From NCBI GenBank assembly GCA_022661535.1, contig JAKULF010000016.1, positions 124,001 through 188,000 of the forward strand: 64,000 nucleotides of DNA, given 5' to 3'. A program made the translations under genes and the position numbers. Below are positions 1 through 12,401 of the stretch, in pieces. The stretch's first letter is position 1. Each line of letters starts with the position of its first letter. Below the pieces are notes generated by a model. That model was not told the DNA's origin. It saw only the letters and a list, made by a program, of their open reading frames with translations, and did not search any database. Origin of the DNA: Eutypa lata. Its lineage: Eukaryota > Ascomycota > Sordariomycetes > Xylariales > Diatrypaceae.

Positions 1-1888
1 GTGCCATGCTACCTCTCCTCGTAGGCGGTAGTGAACTGTCCTTCACAGACAAGTTCTTATTCTCTCGACTGGCTACGTTCCAGGACCAGTTACTAAGACC
101 TTCGAGCCCGTTCATTCCGTTTGAAAAGGGAGGTGGAGTTGTTGGTCGCGAGTGAGATTGCAATGTAGTGGGTGGAGGATATTGCGTATATGGTTCCCGG
201 ATCCGTTGCTCCTCTATGGGGGCACGACTAGGAGAAGATGGCCAGTGCGATGAGGGAGGGCCGGATGGGACGTAAGGCGGCTGATTAGCCTGCCAGCCAT
301 GGGCCCGGATGTCAGCCGAGGTATGGCGTCTGGCCAAACTGTTTGGTGGAGGGTCGAGCGCGGTGAGTTGATGGGGTACAGGAGGCGGCGGAGGTGCTTG
401 CGGTCGTAGTGGAGACGGAGACGAAGGCGCGGTTGTTCCCGCGGTAGTTCCACCAATCGATCCATAAGGTCTACGAGAATTGACTGTCAAGTTCGACAGG
501 TTCGAAGGTACTGTTGGGCGATGGAAGTTGCTGCGTGGTTGGGATACCACCCTACGCTGATCGTCCTGTGGTAATTGTCGGGGAGATACAGGGGAATTGT
601 CGATATTCGCAAAATACTGGCTTCTGCTTGAATAGGGCGGCTCGGGTGGTTCGTCAAGAGACCTAAAATGCTCTGACTGGCGCTGGATTTCTCCTTGGAG
701 CGCGATAACTAGGGATTTATTAGATAATAGCCATAGAGCCGATTCCGTTTTAGGGTCCTTACCATCTCTATGAACGGAACTCTCATGGGGTACGAGGGAA
801 AGAATTGTCCGAGACAGTTCATGGTTGTACTGCAGAAGACGATTTACGGTTTCCACCATGGCTTGCTGTTTGATGTGCATGTAGTGCGCATTCTCTTCGC
901 TACGCTGCAGCCTAGTGTTCATCTCGAACAGGGAGCTCTCAATGCTCGATAACCGCGGATCTGAACCGTCGTGAATGGGTGGTACGGGCTCTGCAGGAGT
1001 GCCCGGTTGGGAAGGCGTTGGTTTCTGGTTGTTATACTCGCGATGAACGAGAGCATGGCGAGATGCCCGTCTCTTAATCTCGCGTAATCCAGCCAAATCT
1101 CCTCTCTTAAAATTACCGTTCCCATGCTTGAATTCCCAGAGCGCCGAGTCGGGGTTTCCGGTATGGAACACATCGCTCACTGCAACGGTTATTAGTAGCG
1201 AATATGATTTTGCGCAACGCAATCTACATGATAACTTGCCTTTATGAAAGCCGTACATATTCAGTTGACGTACGAAGGACGAAATGTTTGTGTGCTTAAA
1301 GTATTGGCTGCAGAAATTGTTCAGTATAGGTTAGAAAGTCCGAAGGCTCACAGGCACCTACGCAAGCACTTTAGAGAAGTCGTGCGATGGCGACATGACG
1401 AAGCTCTCCTCGGACGACGACCAGCTGATGAGGTGTTGTATATTCTGATCTTCTAACATGCTACGAAAGTCTTAGCAACTCAATTTCCATATTATGCCTA
1501 CCCCTAATGAGAAATAGACATACTTATAGAGCTTATGAATGAATGCGGTTTGGACAATTTTTGGTTGGTGAACAGCGGCGGCAGCTGCAGCCGGCGCGGG
1601 CATGGCCCTCGAGTTTTGATCTTTCGAGGAAGCAGCGCCGTGGCGCTCGCCTGGGTCAAGGCCTTCCCGTTCGGGGCTCTTGCTATTCGAGGTCTGGGAG
1701 GGCAGCGGGACGGAGGAGTTGGTAGGAGTCGTGATATCCATCGGGTCGCCCGCCGGTGATGGCGCCGATGTCTTGATAGTGGGTGTGGGCGTGGGAGAGG
1801 TAATAATGGGCACCGTGCGTGCGGCCATATTCTCGTCCGGATCGCCACCGACGGCGTTGCGCGCGGAACTGTCGGTCGAGGAAGCCAT
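1..1888 (-). CDS. sfl1: HSF-type transcription factor, Sfl1-like (C-terminus cut by window edge)
   Basis: This encodes a nuclear DNA-binding regulator of the heat-shock-factor family; fungal Sfl1 proteins repress flocculation, adhesion and filamentation genes. I read five exons on the minus strand: 1888-1524, 1460-1362, 1307-1240, 1179-763 and 708-1. Splicing restores an uninterrupted HSF DNA-binding domain: FIHKLYNMLEDQ, then SFVRQLNMYGFHK, then LWEFKHGNGNFKRGDL. A coiled-coil-like segment follows (around SSLFEMNTRLQRSEEN), then HRDVIALQGEIQRQ and a Pro/Ser-rich tail with RRHTSADIRAHGW, typical of Sfl1-type proteins. The start ATG at 1888 begins MASSTDSS; an upstream in-frame ATG at 2014 exists but encodes an unlikely hydrophobic leader. 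The 1239-1180 intron has a GC donor. The 762-709 intron is in frame, so an unspliced reading would also stay open. No stop is reached before base 1. The family call is secure; the specific orthology to Sfl1 is an inference. Confidence 0.88.
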
Positions 1889-2685
1889 GTCGTCGCGGGC
1901 GCGCGTGCGGGCGGGCAGGCGGAGAAGCGCACGGTCCAGGAACCAGGCGACACTAGCAAGGAGAAGCAAAGATGAGGGAAAAAAGGGGGGGAGAAGTAGG
2001 GAAAGAAGTATCACACTGCATCAAAACAAAAACCGATAAAAACAATATACAAGTGCGCGCTGAGAAAATGACTGGTTCAGAATCCTAGTTGATGTAGAAT
2101 AACAAACCGCATTGCTCCTGCTCAGCAGACGACTTCGTGGAGACGAGACAAGGGAATAGGATGATAGATGGTAGAGAGGTAGCTATGTATGTATGTGGTG
2201 GTTCACGGATTAGAGCTAATGGTATAGATCAACTCTGCCGGATCCCGTGCCGGTGACATGGGGGTTCCTCTCTTTTTTTTTATGTGTGTTTCTTAAATCG
2301 AACTATGGCGGGATTGACACTGTCAGCCTTGCAGGTTGTTAATATCTGCTATGTGTATCGAAAGGCTTCTTGTTGTAGTCAATGGTTGAAGTTAACAATG
2401 TTTCAAGTTATGAGACAAGATATAACGTCAAAAAAGTCATCAAGCATAACATAATAGCAAGGGAAGAAGGATCGAGAATCCGGATAGTTGGTGCAAGCAA
2501 GGCTAAGAAAGAGGGATAAAGCCAAGTCTCGAAGGGTTTAGATAATCTCCGCAATATAATATTTGTGGATTTCGGAGCCAACTAATGTAACGATGTCAGG
2601 ATGTCAGGATGTATATTCCGTTCATCAATCGACATGTGCATCACTGCTACTGTTATTACTGCAAGTATTCTGTTGCTGCTGATAG

Positions 2686-2740
2686 TGATGGTGGTGGTAG
2701 TGGTGGTAGTGGTGGTAATGGTGGTGTTGGTGGTGGTGTT
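2686..2740. repeat. Imperfect GGT/GGTGGTAGT microsatellite
   Basis: A run of GGT-type triplets with AGT, AAT and GTT interruptions lies in the gene-free spacer. It has no associated coding frame that I would trust. Confidence 0.8.
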
Positions 2741-5438
2741 CCCGCCGCCACGGCACTAGTAGTTACATCAACTTACCTACATGTAGGTACGGTATGTGTT
2801 GTATGTATTGTACAATACTTAGCATGTATGTAGGTATGTCAATGCCTACATAGGTACTGTATGTTCAGAGTAGACCTCCTGTATGTTGTATGTCGTATAA
2901 TATGTAGGTCATTTGCAAGTGGAAGGTCCTGTAGAACGGTCTAGTTTGGGGCTAAGGTACTACAAAGCCCACAATTGGAACCATGCAGCTTCTTTGCGGT
3001 GCCTTGTTAGTTTCATGCAGAGCTTTCAGAGAATCAGGGGGGCCAGCGATCTGCAAAATTTCCTTGAGCTCTAGTTATTTGGTATGTGAATACATACTAC
3101 ATAGGTATGTATCCATTAGAATTCCGTCTATGGTCATTTGCCCAATAGGAGATTACGTATAGACAAATATACTACCTAGTACCTAGTATAGACGGGCATT
3201 ATGAGAGTAGGTATGCGTTACGACACAGGTGAAGATACCTACCATACAGGCATATATATGTGGTCAAAATAATATTTAGATTAGCCCATTAGTTAATTCA
3301 CATGCCACCATGTCTGCCATTGGAGGTGAAAATAAATAGAATGAGCAAAGGCCACAGTGAAAAGTATTAAATGAGAGGGGAGCTTTAATGCCCATCATTT
3401 GATCCTAGCTAAATGCTGGAGGTGTTGTACATAAGTGCTCTAATAGGGAGATCTACTAAGCTTTAAGAAGCGCGGGGTTGTATGTACTATAACCTCGCAT
3501 TAAAGCTTCGACACGATTTAGATATAGACTGCCACACTGTGAGGATCTTAGACTATAAATACTGTACATTCATAGCTCCCCCTACCTAGTCAACCCCACT
3601 TGGAGTGGTAGTAGTTAAGTACCTACTGAGAAAACCCGGGATTTCCCCTTTCGAAAGGTTGATATTTAGATGCTCCATGTGTGTAAGGCAAATTCTGTGC
3701 TTCATTACATGTACGAGCTCTCAGCATGGTATTATTTTAAAGCTTTGGAAAGATTTGAGCCTCAGGAGTTGCAGAAACGAATATCTTCTTCAAATAGCAT
3801 CCTTCTACACATGCATGGCACAGTCGTTGGGGGCTTCAAAGACTTGCAATGTTCTACATCTACTGGATTGTTTGTCTCTTCAGCGATCCCTTAAATGATC
3901 TCTCAAAGAGCCCTGAGAGCCATTTCGATCTGTCATAGTCCGGACTTTGAATCTGATCCCAGGCGAGCAAGGGTAGTAGTGTTATTTATGATAATCTCTT
4001 ACATGTGTATCTATGTATGTATTGTACTTGGGTGTAGGTGTTCTCCTTTCATGAAAAGTGCTTCTCTTCTAGTAAAAGTGGTCATGAGTACATACATACC
4101 ATACCGTATGGCTGGATAAAACCAGTTCCCCGTAACTACATGTATGTACCAACCAGTCCGGAACTCGACTTCCCAATTCCCATAGCACAATCCCCTGTAG
4201 CCAAGAAAGACCAAGCGGGGGGGTCTTCAAAAGCCGAGGCCACCCTTTCTCTTAGACTCGGATTATCAGTGACCACGGAGTACACGGGAATTATACATGG
4301 ATTATTCCCGATACACTTAGGGCAACAAATATGTTTGTCCATCTTTACATACAGTAAGGCGTTTGCTTAGGGCAGGCGATCAAACCCCAAAGTTTGTGAT
4401 AAAAGAAGCATTCGGTGAAGAGCTATCTAAGTCCGATTATGCAGTACACAAAACAGTACATTCCATAGTTGCCTCTTCTTATAAATTGTATAACGAACGG
4501 GCATATAGGTAACTACGATTCATACCTGGAACACTGCTGTGTATTCTTCCACATTAAGCAGAGAGTGGGGTTCTTGAGGCGGCAGCCGCGCTTACGGGTG
4601 GGGTCCCGTCCGTTCTTTAAAGAATACAGGGCTTGGTAGGTAACTTGACTCGAGTCTAGAAGATACGCGGCACAGGTTAGTTAGGTATTTAGTCCTAGAA
4701 CGTCGAGATAATCCCGCACTTAGTACGAAGTACATACTCACTTACCTATCGTAGGTAGGAACTGATAACTGACAGCCTTGCGAACTTGACTGATCGCTCG
4801 GCATGCAATCAAACGGCTCAGAACTAACGAAAGGCCATTGTTCCAGAAAAGGAACTGATCCTCTCTGCCTGCTTTTGGAGGAATATTCCGTGCATACATG
4901 TAACGATATGTATGCATGATTATTTAGACTTCCGTGCTATGTATTGTATGTACTGTACCAAACGTTTGGTAATTATGTAGGGTGGATAAGCGGCTGGAAG
5001 TACCTTGCAGCAGACCGCACTGAAACCCCCCAACCCTATAGAACCGCCCTTGCAGAAGCATCACCCACCTGCAACTACTACCACCGCTGATTCAGGGGAG
5101 CAGCTGGGCTTCTTTTCCGTCCCCAAGCTTACTTCCCCCAACTTATTAATACGACATAACGTAGCATACATTGCAACTTATTCATCTCTACACAACCAGA
5201 GATTGGGTATTCGTCTTTATTTACGTCACGATATATCCCTGCTTGCAGATACGATAGGTTAATAATGTTTCAGCCGAGTTCATCAACTGAACATTCTACC
5301 CCTTGAGTGGGTGGATGCCGTTGTTGTCGTTGTCGGCGACCCCAATACGCCAGCATGGTAACCAGCTCAACACGACACCATCCATCCACACACCCGGAAG
5401 ATATCCCGAATCTTCCTTTTTGTACAACAGAAGGCCAG

Positions 5439-5503
5439 GCTCTACCTCTCGCGCTCTGCCTCTCGCGCTCTGCCTCTCGCGCTCTGCCTCTCGCGCTCTG
5501 CCT
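5439..5503. repeat. 14 bp tandem repeat, about 4.6 copies
   Basis: The unit GCTCTGCCTCTCGC is repeated four times with one early variant (TCTACC for TCTGCC), then a partial unit. It is GC-rich in an otherwise AT-leaning spacer and contains CGCG in every unit. Short direct repeats without spacers exclude a CRISPR array. Confidence 0.9.
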
Positions 5504-8500
5504 ATGATAAGAGACGCGCGTTCGAAGTTAATTATATGAAGATGGAAGCGAAGCAGTCGAACGTGTTACTGATATCTTGGATGTCATAATGGTTTCCCGG
5601 CTTATAACTAGTTCCAATAGGCATACTTAGGTAGGTAAGTAGAGTAGTTGGTTATATCGAGTCAACCTACGTATTGCTGGTCAGCCTTATAGATCCCAAC
5701 ATCATTCGCCGGCTCTCTCGGAACTGATGTGCCCTTCACCGTTCCTGGTTGGGATTCCGCCTCGTTTCTCACGTCCTCCGATCATCTCAGAGCAGGCACA
5801 TGTTTACTACAAACTAATGTCTGTGACGCTGTGGTTCGGGCTATAATTCGTGGAAGCCGAATCATTACCATCACACCTGAATCCTCAGACGCATGGCGTT
5901 GCGACTGCAGCGTCGCAGCAGGTTGCTGCAACATCCCTGAATATCTCAGGACTCTCCACTCGGCCCCAAGCTCGTATGCCCTATACTCCACCATATCACC
6001 AACAGGAACACCTTTTTCAGCCATGGAGTAATCTCCAGCACATGGCAGGCGGCGCAAGTCGCTTGGTTCATGATCCTGCATTCGATCTTACCCGTCACTC
6101 CATATAAGTGGGTCCGCACCCACACGCGGCCCCCCCCCCCCCATGTTCAGCTCATGTAGGTCATCAGCTCGAAATTCTCTCATATTATCTGGCAGCCTTC
6201 TCGGTTCCATCCAGCTGGGCCTGACATGGCGTGGAAGTCTAGACGCCCGGCATCTCGTCATTAAAAGGTCTGGCTTGCGCAAGATGGACCAAATCAACTG
6301 AGGAAAAGCGCTTATAGTCCCCAAATAGTGCTCCTCGAATGACCTGTTTCAGCCCCCTCCCCCACCCTCAATGTTGCAGCGAACCAAGACAGATGTGGCA
6401 GTCTGACCTTCGTCACAATTTCCAGTGGTTGGGGTACTAAACGAGATACCGGAAATAATATTAGCGTTCCGTTTCCATCCGCTGTCATAATTATGTCTTC
6501 GCAAATGACTACCCTACGACCTGTATAAGTCTAGAACAGATAGATCTAGAACTAGTTTAGTTTGAGCGATGTGTCTAAAATCAGCACATCATATACAAAC
6601 GTTGAACGGATTGGTATCATATTACTCCTGAAGATATTGCTTATCGTAAATGTCCAATAAGCTGCTAAAGATAGGTTTGACTTTCCTATTGCTGTCTTGA
6701 TGCTGTATGATAGTGCTCTTCGTGGTTCTGACCCCCTTAACACCTCTTTATCACTTTAATCTCCAGAGTCAGTAACACTAGTACTATTCTCGTGCCTCTA
6801 TTGGTTGTCTCTTCCCATACGGAAGTAGTAGGGTATAATCCAGCTCCCGCCGGTCTAATTTCATATGAAGATCTTGTTTATAAAGCCAATAGTGATAGCG
6901 AGGACACAAATAGGAGTAGCGGGCAATAGGTACATCATATAGTACTTTAGAGCGCCTACTAAGGTGTGTGTTGTTGAGGAACCTAATCCTTTGGGCCAAT
7001 TCCTCCAGGTCGATAAACACATGTTAGATATTAGCATATGCTGTAGCAACCCATCTAAGTACTATTAGCACGAATGTGATAAGTGCCTTCAAGGCTAGAG
7101 TACTAGATAACATAAGTCTATGCGTCTAGTTGGTCGGCAGAAGCAAATGTTAAGAGCATCAGCTAAAATAATTTCCCTTCGCTCTTATAGTTTTAAAGCA
7201 GTAGTAATTCATCTATATGTTTCTAAATTAACGGCTATTGCGATAAGATTTTAGCTTACTTGCAGCGTCCTCTAGAACTTAATTAGAATTTTGCCGGTAT
7301 TGTTCAGGATAATGATACGATGTATGAGTCGTAATGGAATATTGATATTAGATGCGAAGAGTGCATATTCAGCCATCCAGAAGGACTTTATAACAACCCT
7401 CCCTTTGTGGGTATGGTACTCCTAGACTTCACAGAATATAAGAAGCTCGTCAAGGGACTAGGTATATTCAGCCCTTCCGACTAGCGATTATCCACTTTAA
7501 AGTCACCGGAGGGTATATAGGGGTAGTTACCCCCTATATGCATAGGAGGCGACAGGCGTTAATGGTCATACAACTACCCGCGATGAGAGACCTCTCCTGG
7601 TCCTAGAATTAGACTTCTGTGAAAAACTGTAGAGACTATACCAACCTAGTTCTCAGGTGTTGAGAATGGCATCGTTGGATGCGCTCATAATCGACTAGTG
7701 TACACGTGGGGTTCCCCCTCCACCCCCCTCCCTTTGGTAAACCATTACAAGTTAAGACATTGGAAGGTATCTCGTACTTATCCACTCCATGTCTTCTTTA
7801 GGAACAATATTAGATTCCCATGAGTTATTCAAGAACATACCAACCTAACCATCACTCACCAATATATGTCTTTAACACCCAATATATGTCTCCGTGCGTA
7901 GATACGTCTCTCTCCTAAACTGAACTTCACTGCTCATAAACTGCTACATATTAGAATTCATAAACACACATGTTAAGTCAGTCTCTGATCTTAAACCCTC
8001 ATCAACATGGATTTTCTGGGCACTCCCTTGAAACTGCAACTCGAGAACCGGCTTCTACCTTGCAGGTAAATAAATGTCATGAACCTATATCTACATGTGC
8101 TTAGCCTTCTTATTGTCGCCAGGTATGTATTGTTGCAGGGAACCTATAAAGGAAGACGGTGTTGTTGTATTGGCCACTGAAAGAGGACAACACCCAAGTG
8201 GGCATGAAAGCTCTAGACTAGACCAAAGAGACATCTTGGGTGCCAATTGGCAACCTAAGTTTGCAACAGTTATACAATTTTCTTATTGTTCTATACTTCT
8301 GGGATAGATAGAACATCGAAACAAGAAATGGCAGGGTTTCTTAGTGGAAAAGGGGTAGCTAGGAGCCACCGCGGTGAGCAGAGCAATGTAGGCATCGTTG
8401 TTTGCTCAGTCCCCATACACAGCCAGTTCTGCTCCAAGAACTGTTGCCACAGTGTGTAGGATCTAGTGGAACGCAGGGAATTTATAGCAATTGTAATACA

Positions 8501-8609
8501 GTTTTTTTGATAATATTCTGGTTATAGGATGACCTAGATTTAAAAAACCTAAAGGTTTTATATATATTAATTATAAGACGCATTAACCACTTATTATATT
8601 CGTATTCGC

Positions 8610-9485
8610 ATAAAGTTATCGTTAAACGTATACATTATTTAAATATATAAATTTTTAAAATTAATAAAATAATTAAATAAAGTTAATTATTTATAAAAAA
8701 TTAATTTATAAAATTTTAAATCTTTTTTTAAAATAATAACTTTAATCGTAAAAAGTTATAAAAAAGTTTATAAAATTATATATAAAAATATTATAATAAT
8801 TTATTTTGTAATTATATTTATTATAAAATTTTATTTAATAATTTATTTTTAAAAATTACGTTTATTATATAAAATAATATTTAATAATTTATTTTAAAAA
8901 TTATATTTATTTAATATAAATAAATAAATAATTTTTTTTTTAATTTAATAAATAATAAAATTTATTATAAAAAAATTATTTTATTATATATATAATTAAA
9001 ACTTTTTATAAAATAAAAATAATTATTATTAATTAAATATTAATTATTTTTAAGTTTTTTATTAATTTAATAAATAAAAATTTTAAAAATAATTTAATTA
9101 AATAATTTATTAATTAATTAATATTATTAACGTAATATATAATAATTTATTTATTAATTATAATAAATTTATTATAATAAAATAATAAATTTATATATTT
9201 TATTTTTTTATAAAATTTAAAATTTTTATTAATTTTTATAATATTAATATTATTATAAAATATAATAAATAATTTAATATTATAATTTAAGTTTAAAATA
9301 TTATTTAAATATTAAAATATATTATTTAAATATATAATTTTTTTAAAAAATCTTTATAATATTATATATTTAATTTTATAATTATTAAATATTATAATTT
9401 TTAAAATTTATAATATTTAATTTATAAGGTTAAATATCTTTAAATCTTTTAAATTAATAATATATATTTTTATTAATTTTTTTTA
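8610..9485 (+). repeat. Left arm of long inverted repeat
   Basis: Read in reverse complement, this stretch matches 11379-12255 base for base over long runs, with scattered differences that are mainly C/T or G/A. The match is co-linear: position x pairs with about 20865 minus x from one end to the other (8628 with 12237, 9484 with 11381), so there are few indels. Recognisable shared anchors include ACGTTAATAATATTAA and ACGATTAAAGTTATT on the right arm and their complements here. The outer limit is approximate because similarity fades over about 20 bases. Confidence 0.85.
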
Positions 9486-11378
9486 ATTCGAATTATTCGT
9501 TTAATTAAAATTTAAATATATTTTTAAAATTAAATCGTTTTTATAATTATATAAAATTTTTAAATTAAAATATTAAAAAAAATATTTTTATAATTTATTT
9601 AATTAAATAAAATAATTAAAATTTAAATTAATTATAAATTTAATTAATAAATATATATTAAAAATAATATTAAATTTAATTTTTAAAAGTTAAGTATAAT
9701 AATAATTTTATTTATTATTAATATTTATTAATTTTGTTTTTTAAAGTTTAATTTTCGAATTTTATTAATTTAATTTTAAGATTAATAAAGATATTAATAT
9801 AAATAATTTTTTTATTATTATATATATTAAATCGTTATAATAATTTTTTAATATAATGTTTTTGTTAAATTTTAATAATTTTAATAATACGATTTATTTT
9901 TATATTATTTTTTAAATAAATAATTATAAATTTTATTTTATTAAATTTTATTTTATTTATAAAAATTTTAATTAATTAATTTATAATAACTTTTATAAAG
10001 TTAATTATAAATAAATCGTTTATATAATAAATAATTATAATAATAATTTAATTATTAATAAAACCTTTTTTATTATATAAAAATATAATAAATTTTTATA
10101 TTTTAAATATTTTAATTAAATATTTATATTATAATTTAAATAATTATTTTAAATTATATAAAGTTTTATTTAACTTAATTATTTTATTTTATTTAATAAT
10201 TTTAAAATATTAATTTTTAAAAAATCGTATATAAATTTTTTAATTTATATTAAAATATATAAATGTATTTTATATATTAAATTATATTATATTTTATTTT
10301 TTATTTATTATTATAATTAATATAAAATATTAAATTTTAAGTTTAACGATTATATTAAAAGTTTTTAAATAATTAATTTTTAATTATTATATATATTTTT
10401 AAATAATAAACTTCGTTTTATAACGTATAGTTTTTTTTATATTAATTATTTAATTAAGTTTAATATTTAATATATTAATAATAAATTTTATTTTAAATAA
10501 TTATTATGTTATAATATCGAATAACTTTATATAATAAATAAATATATTATTATTATATAAAAAAAAAGAAAAAAAGTTTAAGTTATAAGTATTATTTCGC
10601 CGGTTTATATACGACGTTATAAGGCCGTAATTATAATTTTAAATTAATTTTTAATATCGTAATATATTAAATTTTTATAATAATTTTATTTAATAATAAA
10701 TTAATAATTATATAAATATTTAAACTTTTTAACTTTTTAATTTTAATATTATAAGTTTTTAATTATAATTTAAAATTAAAAATTTATAAAAAATATTTAA
10801 AAATAAAAGGTTTAATAATTATAATTATTAATAATATAAAAGTTATTTTTTTATTTTTTAAATTTATATTAATTAATATTATAAATAAAAATATATTTTT
10901 TATTATAAATAATAATTAATTTATATTAATTTTTATATATTTTATAATATTTTAATTTAAAGTATTATTATTAATATTAATTTATTATTATATTAATATA
11001 TTATTAAATATTATTATTAATTATTAATTTATAAACTTATTAAATTTAAAAGTTTTAAATAATTTATTTTTATTTTTTTATAATTTAAGTTTAAAAATAA
11101 TTTTTTTTTTAATTAATTTAATATTATATTTTTATTTTAATTATATATTTATAAATTTATAATTAAAATTATTAATTAAATTAATTAATATTTATAATTA
11201 ATTTATAATATTATCGTTATTATTACGTTATTAATTAAAGTTATTTTTTTTATTTTAATTATAAAATATAAGTTTTTTAAAAAATTTTAACGTTAATTTT
11301 TAAATTATTAATTTTAAAATTAACCTTTATAATAACTTTTAAAATATTTAATTATATATATTAATTATTTAATATATT

Positions 11379-12255
11379 AAAATTAATAAAGATATATATT
11401 ATTAATTTAAAAAATTTAAAAATATTTAATTTTATAAGTTAAATATTATAAATTTTAAAAGTTATAATATTTAATAATTATAAAATTAAATATATAATAT
11501 TACGAAAAGCTTTTAAAAAAATTATATATTTAAATAATATATTTTAATATTTAAATAATATTTTAAATTTAAGTTATAATATTAAGTTATTTATTATATT
11601 TTATAATAATATTAATATTATAAAAATTAATAAAACTTTTAAATTTTATAAAAAAATAAAATATATAAATTTATTATTTTATTATAATAAGTTTATTATA
11701 ATTAATAAATAAATTATTATATATTACGTTAATAATATTAAATAATTAATAAATTATTTAATTAAATTATTTTTAAGATTTTTATTTATTAAATTAATAA
11801 AGAATTTAAAAGTAATTAATATTTAATTAATAATAATTATTTTTGCTTTATAAAAAGTTTTAATTATATATATAATAAAATAACTTTTTTTTATAATAAG
11901 TTTTATTATTTATTAAGTTAAAAAAATAGTTTTTTTTTATTTATTTATATTAAATAAATATAATTTTTAAAATAAATTATTAAATATTACTTTATATAAT
12001 AAACGTAATTTTTAAAAGTAAATTATTAAATAAGATTTTATAATAAATATAATTAAAAAATAAATTATTATAATATTTTTATATATAACTTTATAAATTT
12101 TTTTATAATTTTTTACGATTAAAGTTATTATTTTAAAAAAAAATTTAAAATTTTATAAATTAACTTTTTATAAATAATTAACTTTATTTAATTATTTTAT
12201 TAATTTTAAAGATTTATATATTTAAGTAATATATACGTTTAATAATAATTATTAA
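11379..12255 (-). repeat. Right arm of long inverted repeat
   Basis: This is the inverted partner of 8610-9485, separated from it by about 1.9 kb of equally AT-rich DNA. Two readings fit: the very long terminal inverted repeats of a degraded 3.6 kb element, or two copies of one element inserted head to head. The transition-type differences between arms fit independent RIP of the two copies. Confidence 0.85.
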
Positions 12256-12401
12256 GTTTATAATTTATAAAATTTAATAAAATGTAAAAAATTTATAATA
12301 ATTATAATTAAAATATTTTTAATTAAAATATTATTAAAAATTATATTATAATTATTATAAATTTTTTACGTTTTATTAAATTTAATAAATTATAAGTTTT
12401 T
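12253..12401. repeat. AT-rich palindrome with about 55 bp arms
   Basis: The left part (12253-12307) and the reverse complement of the right part (12347-12401) agree almost base for base, including a 38-base stretch with one transition (ATGTAAAAAATTTATAAT against ACGTAAAAAATTTATAAT). The centre lies near 12327. It abuts the right arm of the long inverted repeat. Confidence 0.8.

Larger units (their letters stand above)
1889..8470. other. Gene-poor spacer, 6.6 kb
   Basis: I see no convincing gene here. Open frames are short, in conflicting phases and without recognisable domains. The first about 200 bases are the 5' leader region of the HSF gene. The rest holds A/T-leaning unique sequence, many TACCTA/TAGGTA and ATGTATGT words, a GGT-rich microsatellite near 2.7 kb and a 14 bp tandem repeat near 5.45 kb. 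Around 6,550-7,500 the minus strand has a few short frames (for example 7020-6784) that could be remnants of a transposon or gene, but I cannot name a family. Confidence 0.6.

Noticed and set aside
1..465. Suspected frameshift near the end of the HSF gene
   Set aside because: Careful re-reading shows one continuous frame through SHSRPTTPPPFSNG to base 1; the apparent shift came from miscounting a run of three C residues.
5439..5503. CRISPR-like array
   Set aside because: Units are contiguous with no spacers, and the organism is eukaryotic.
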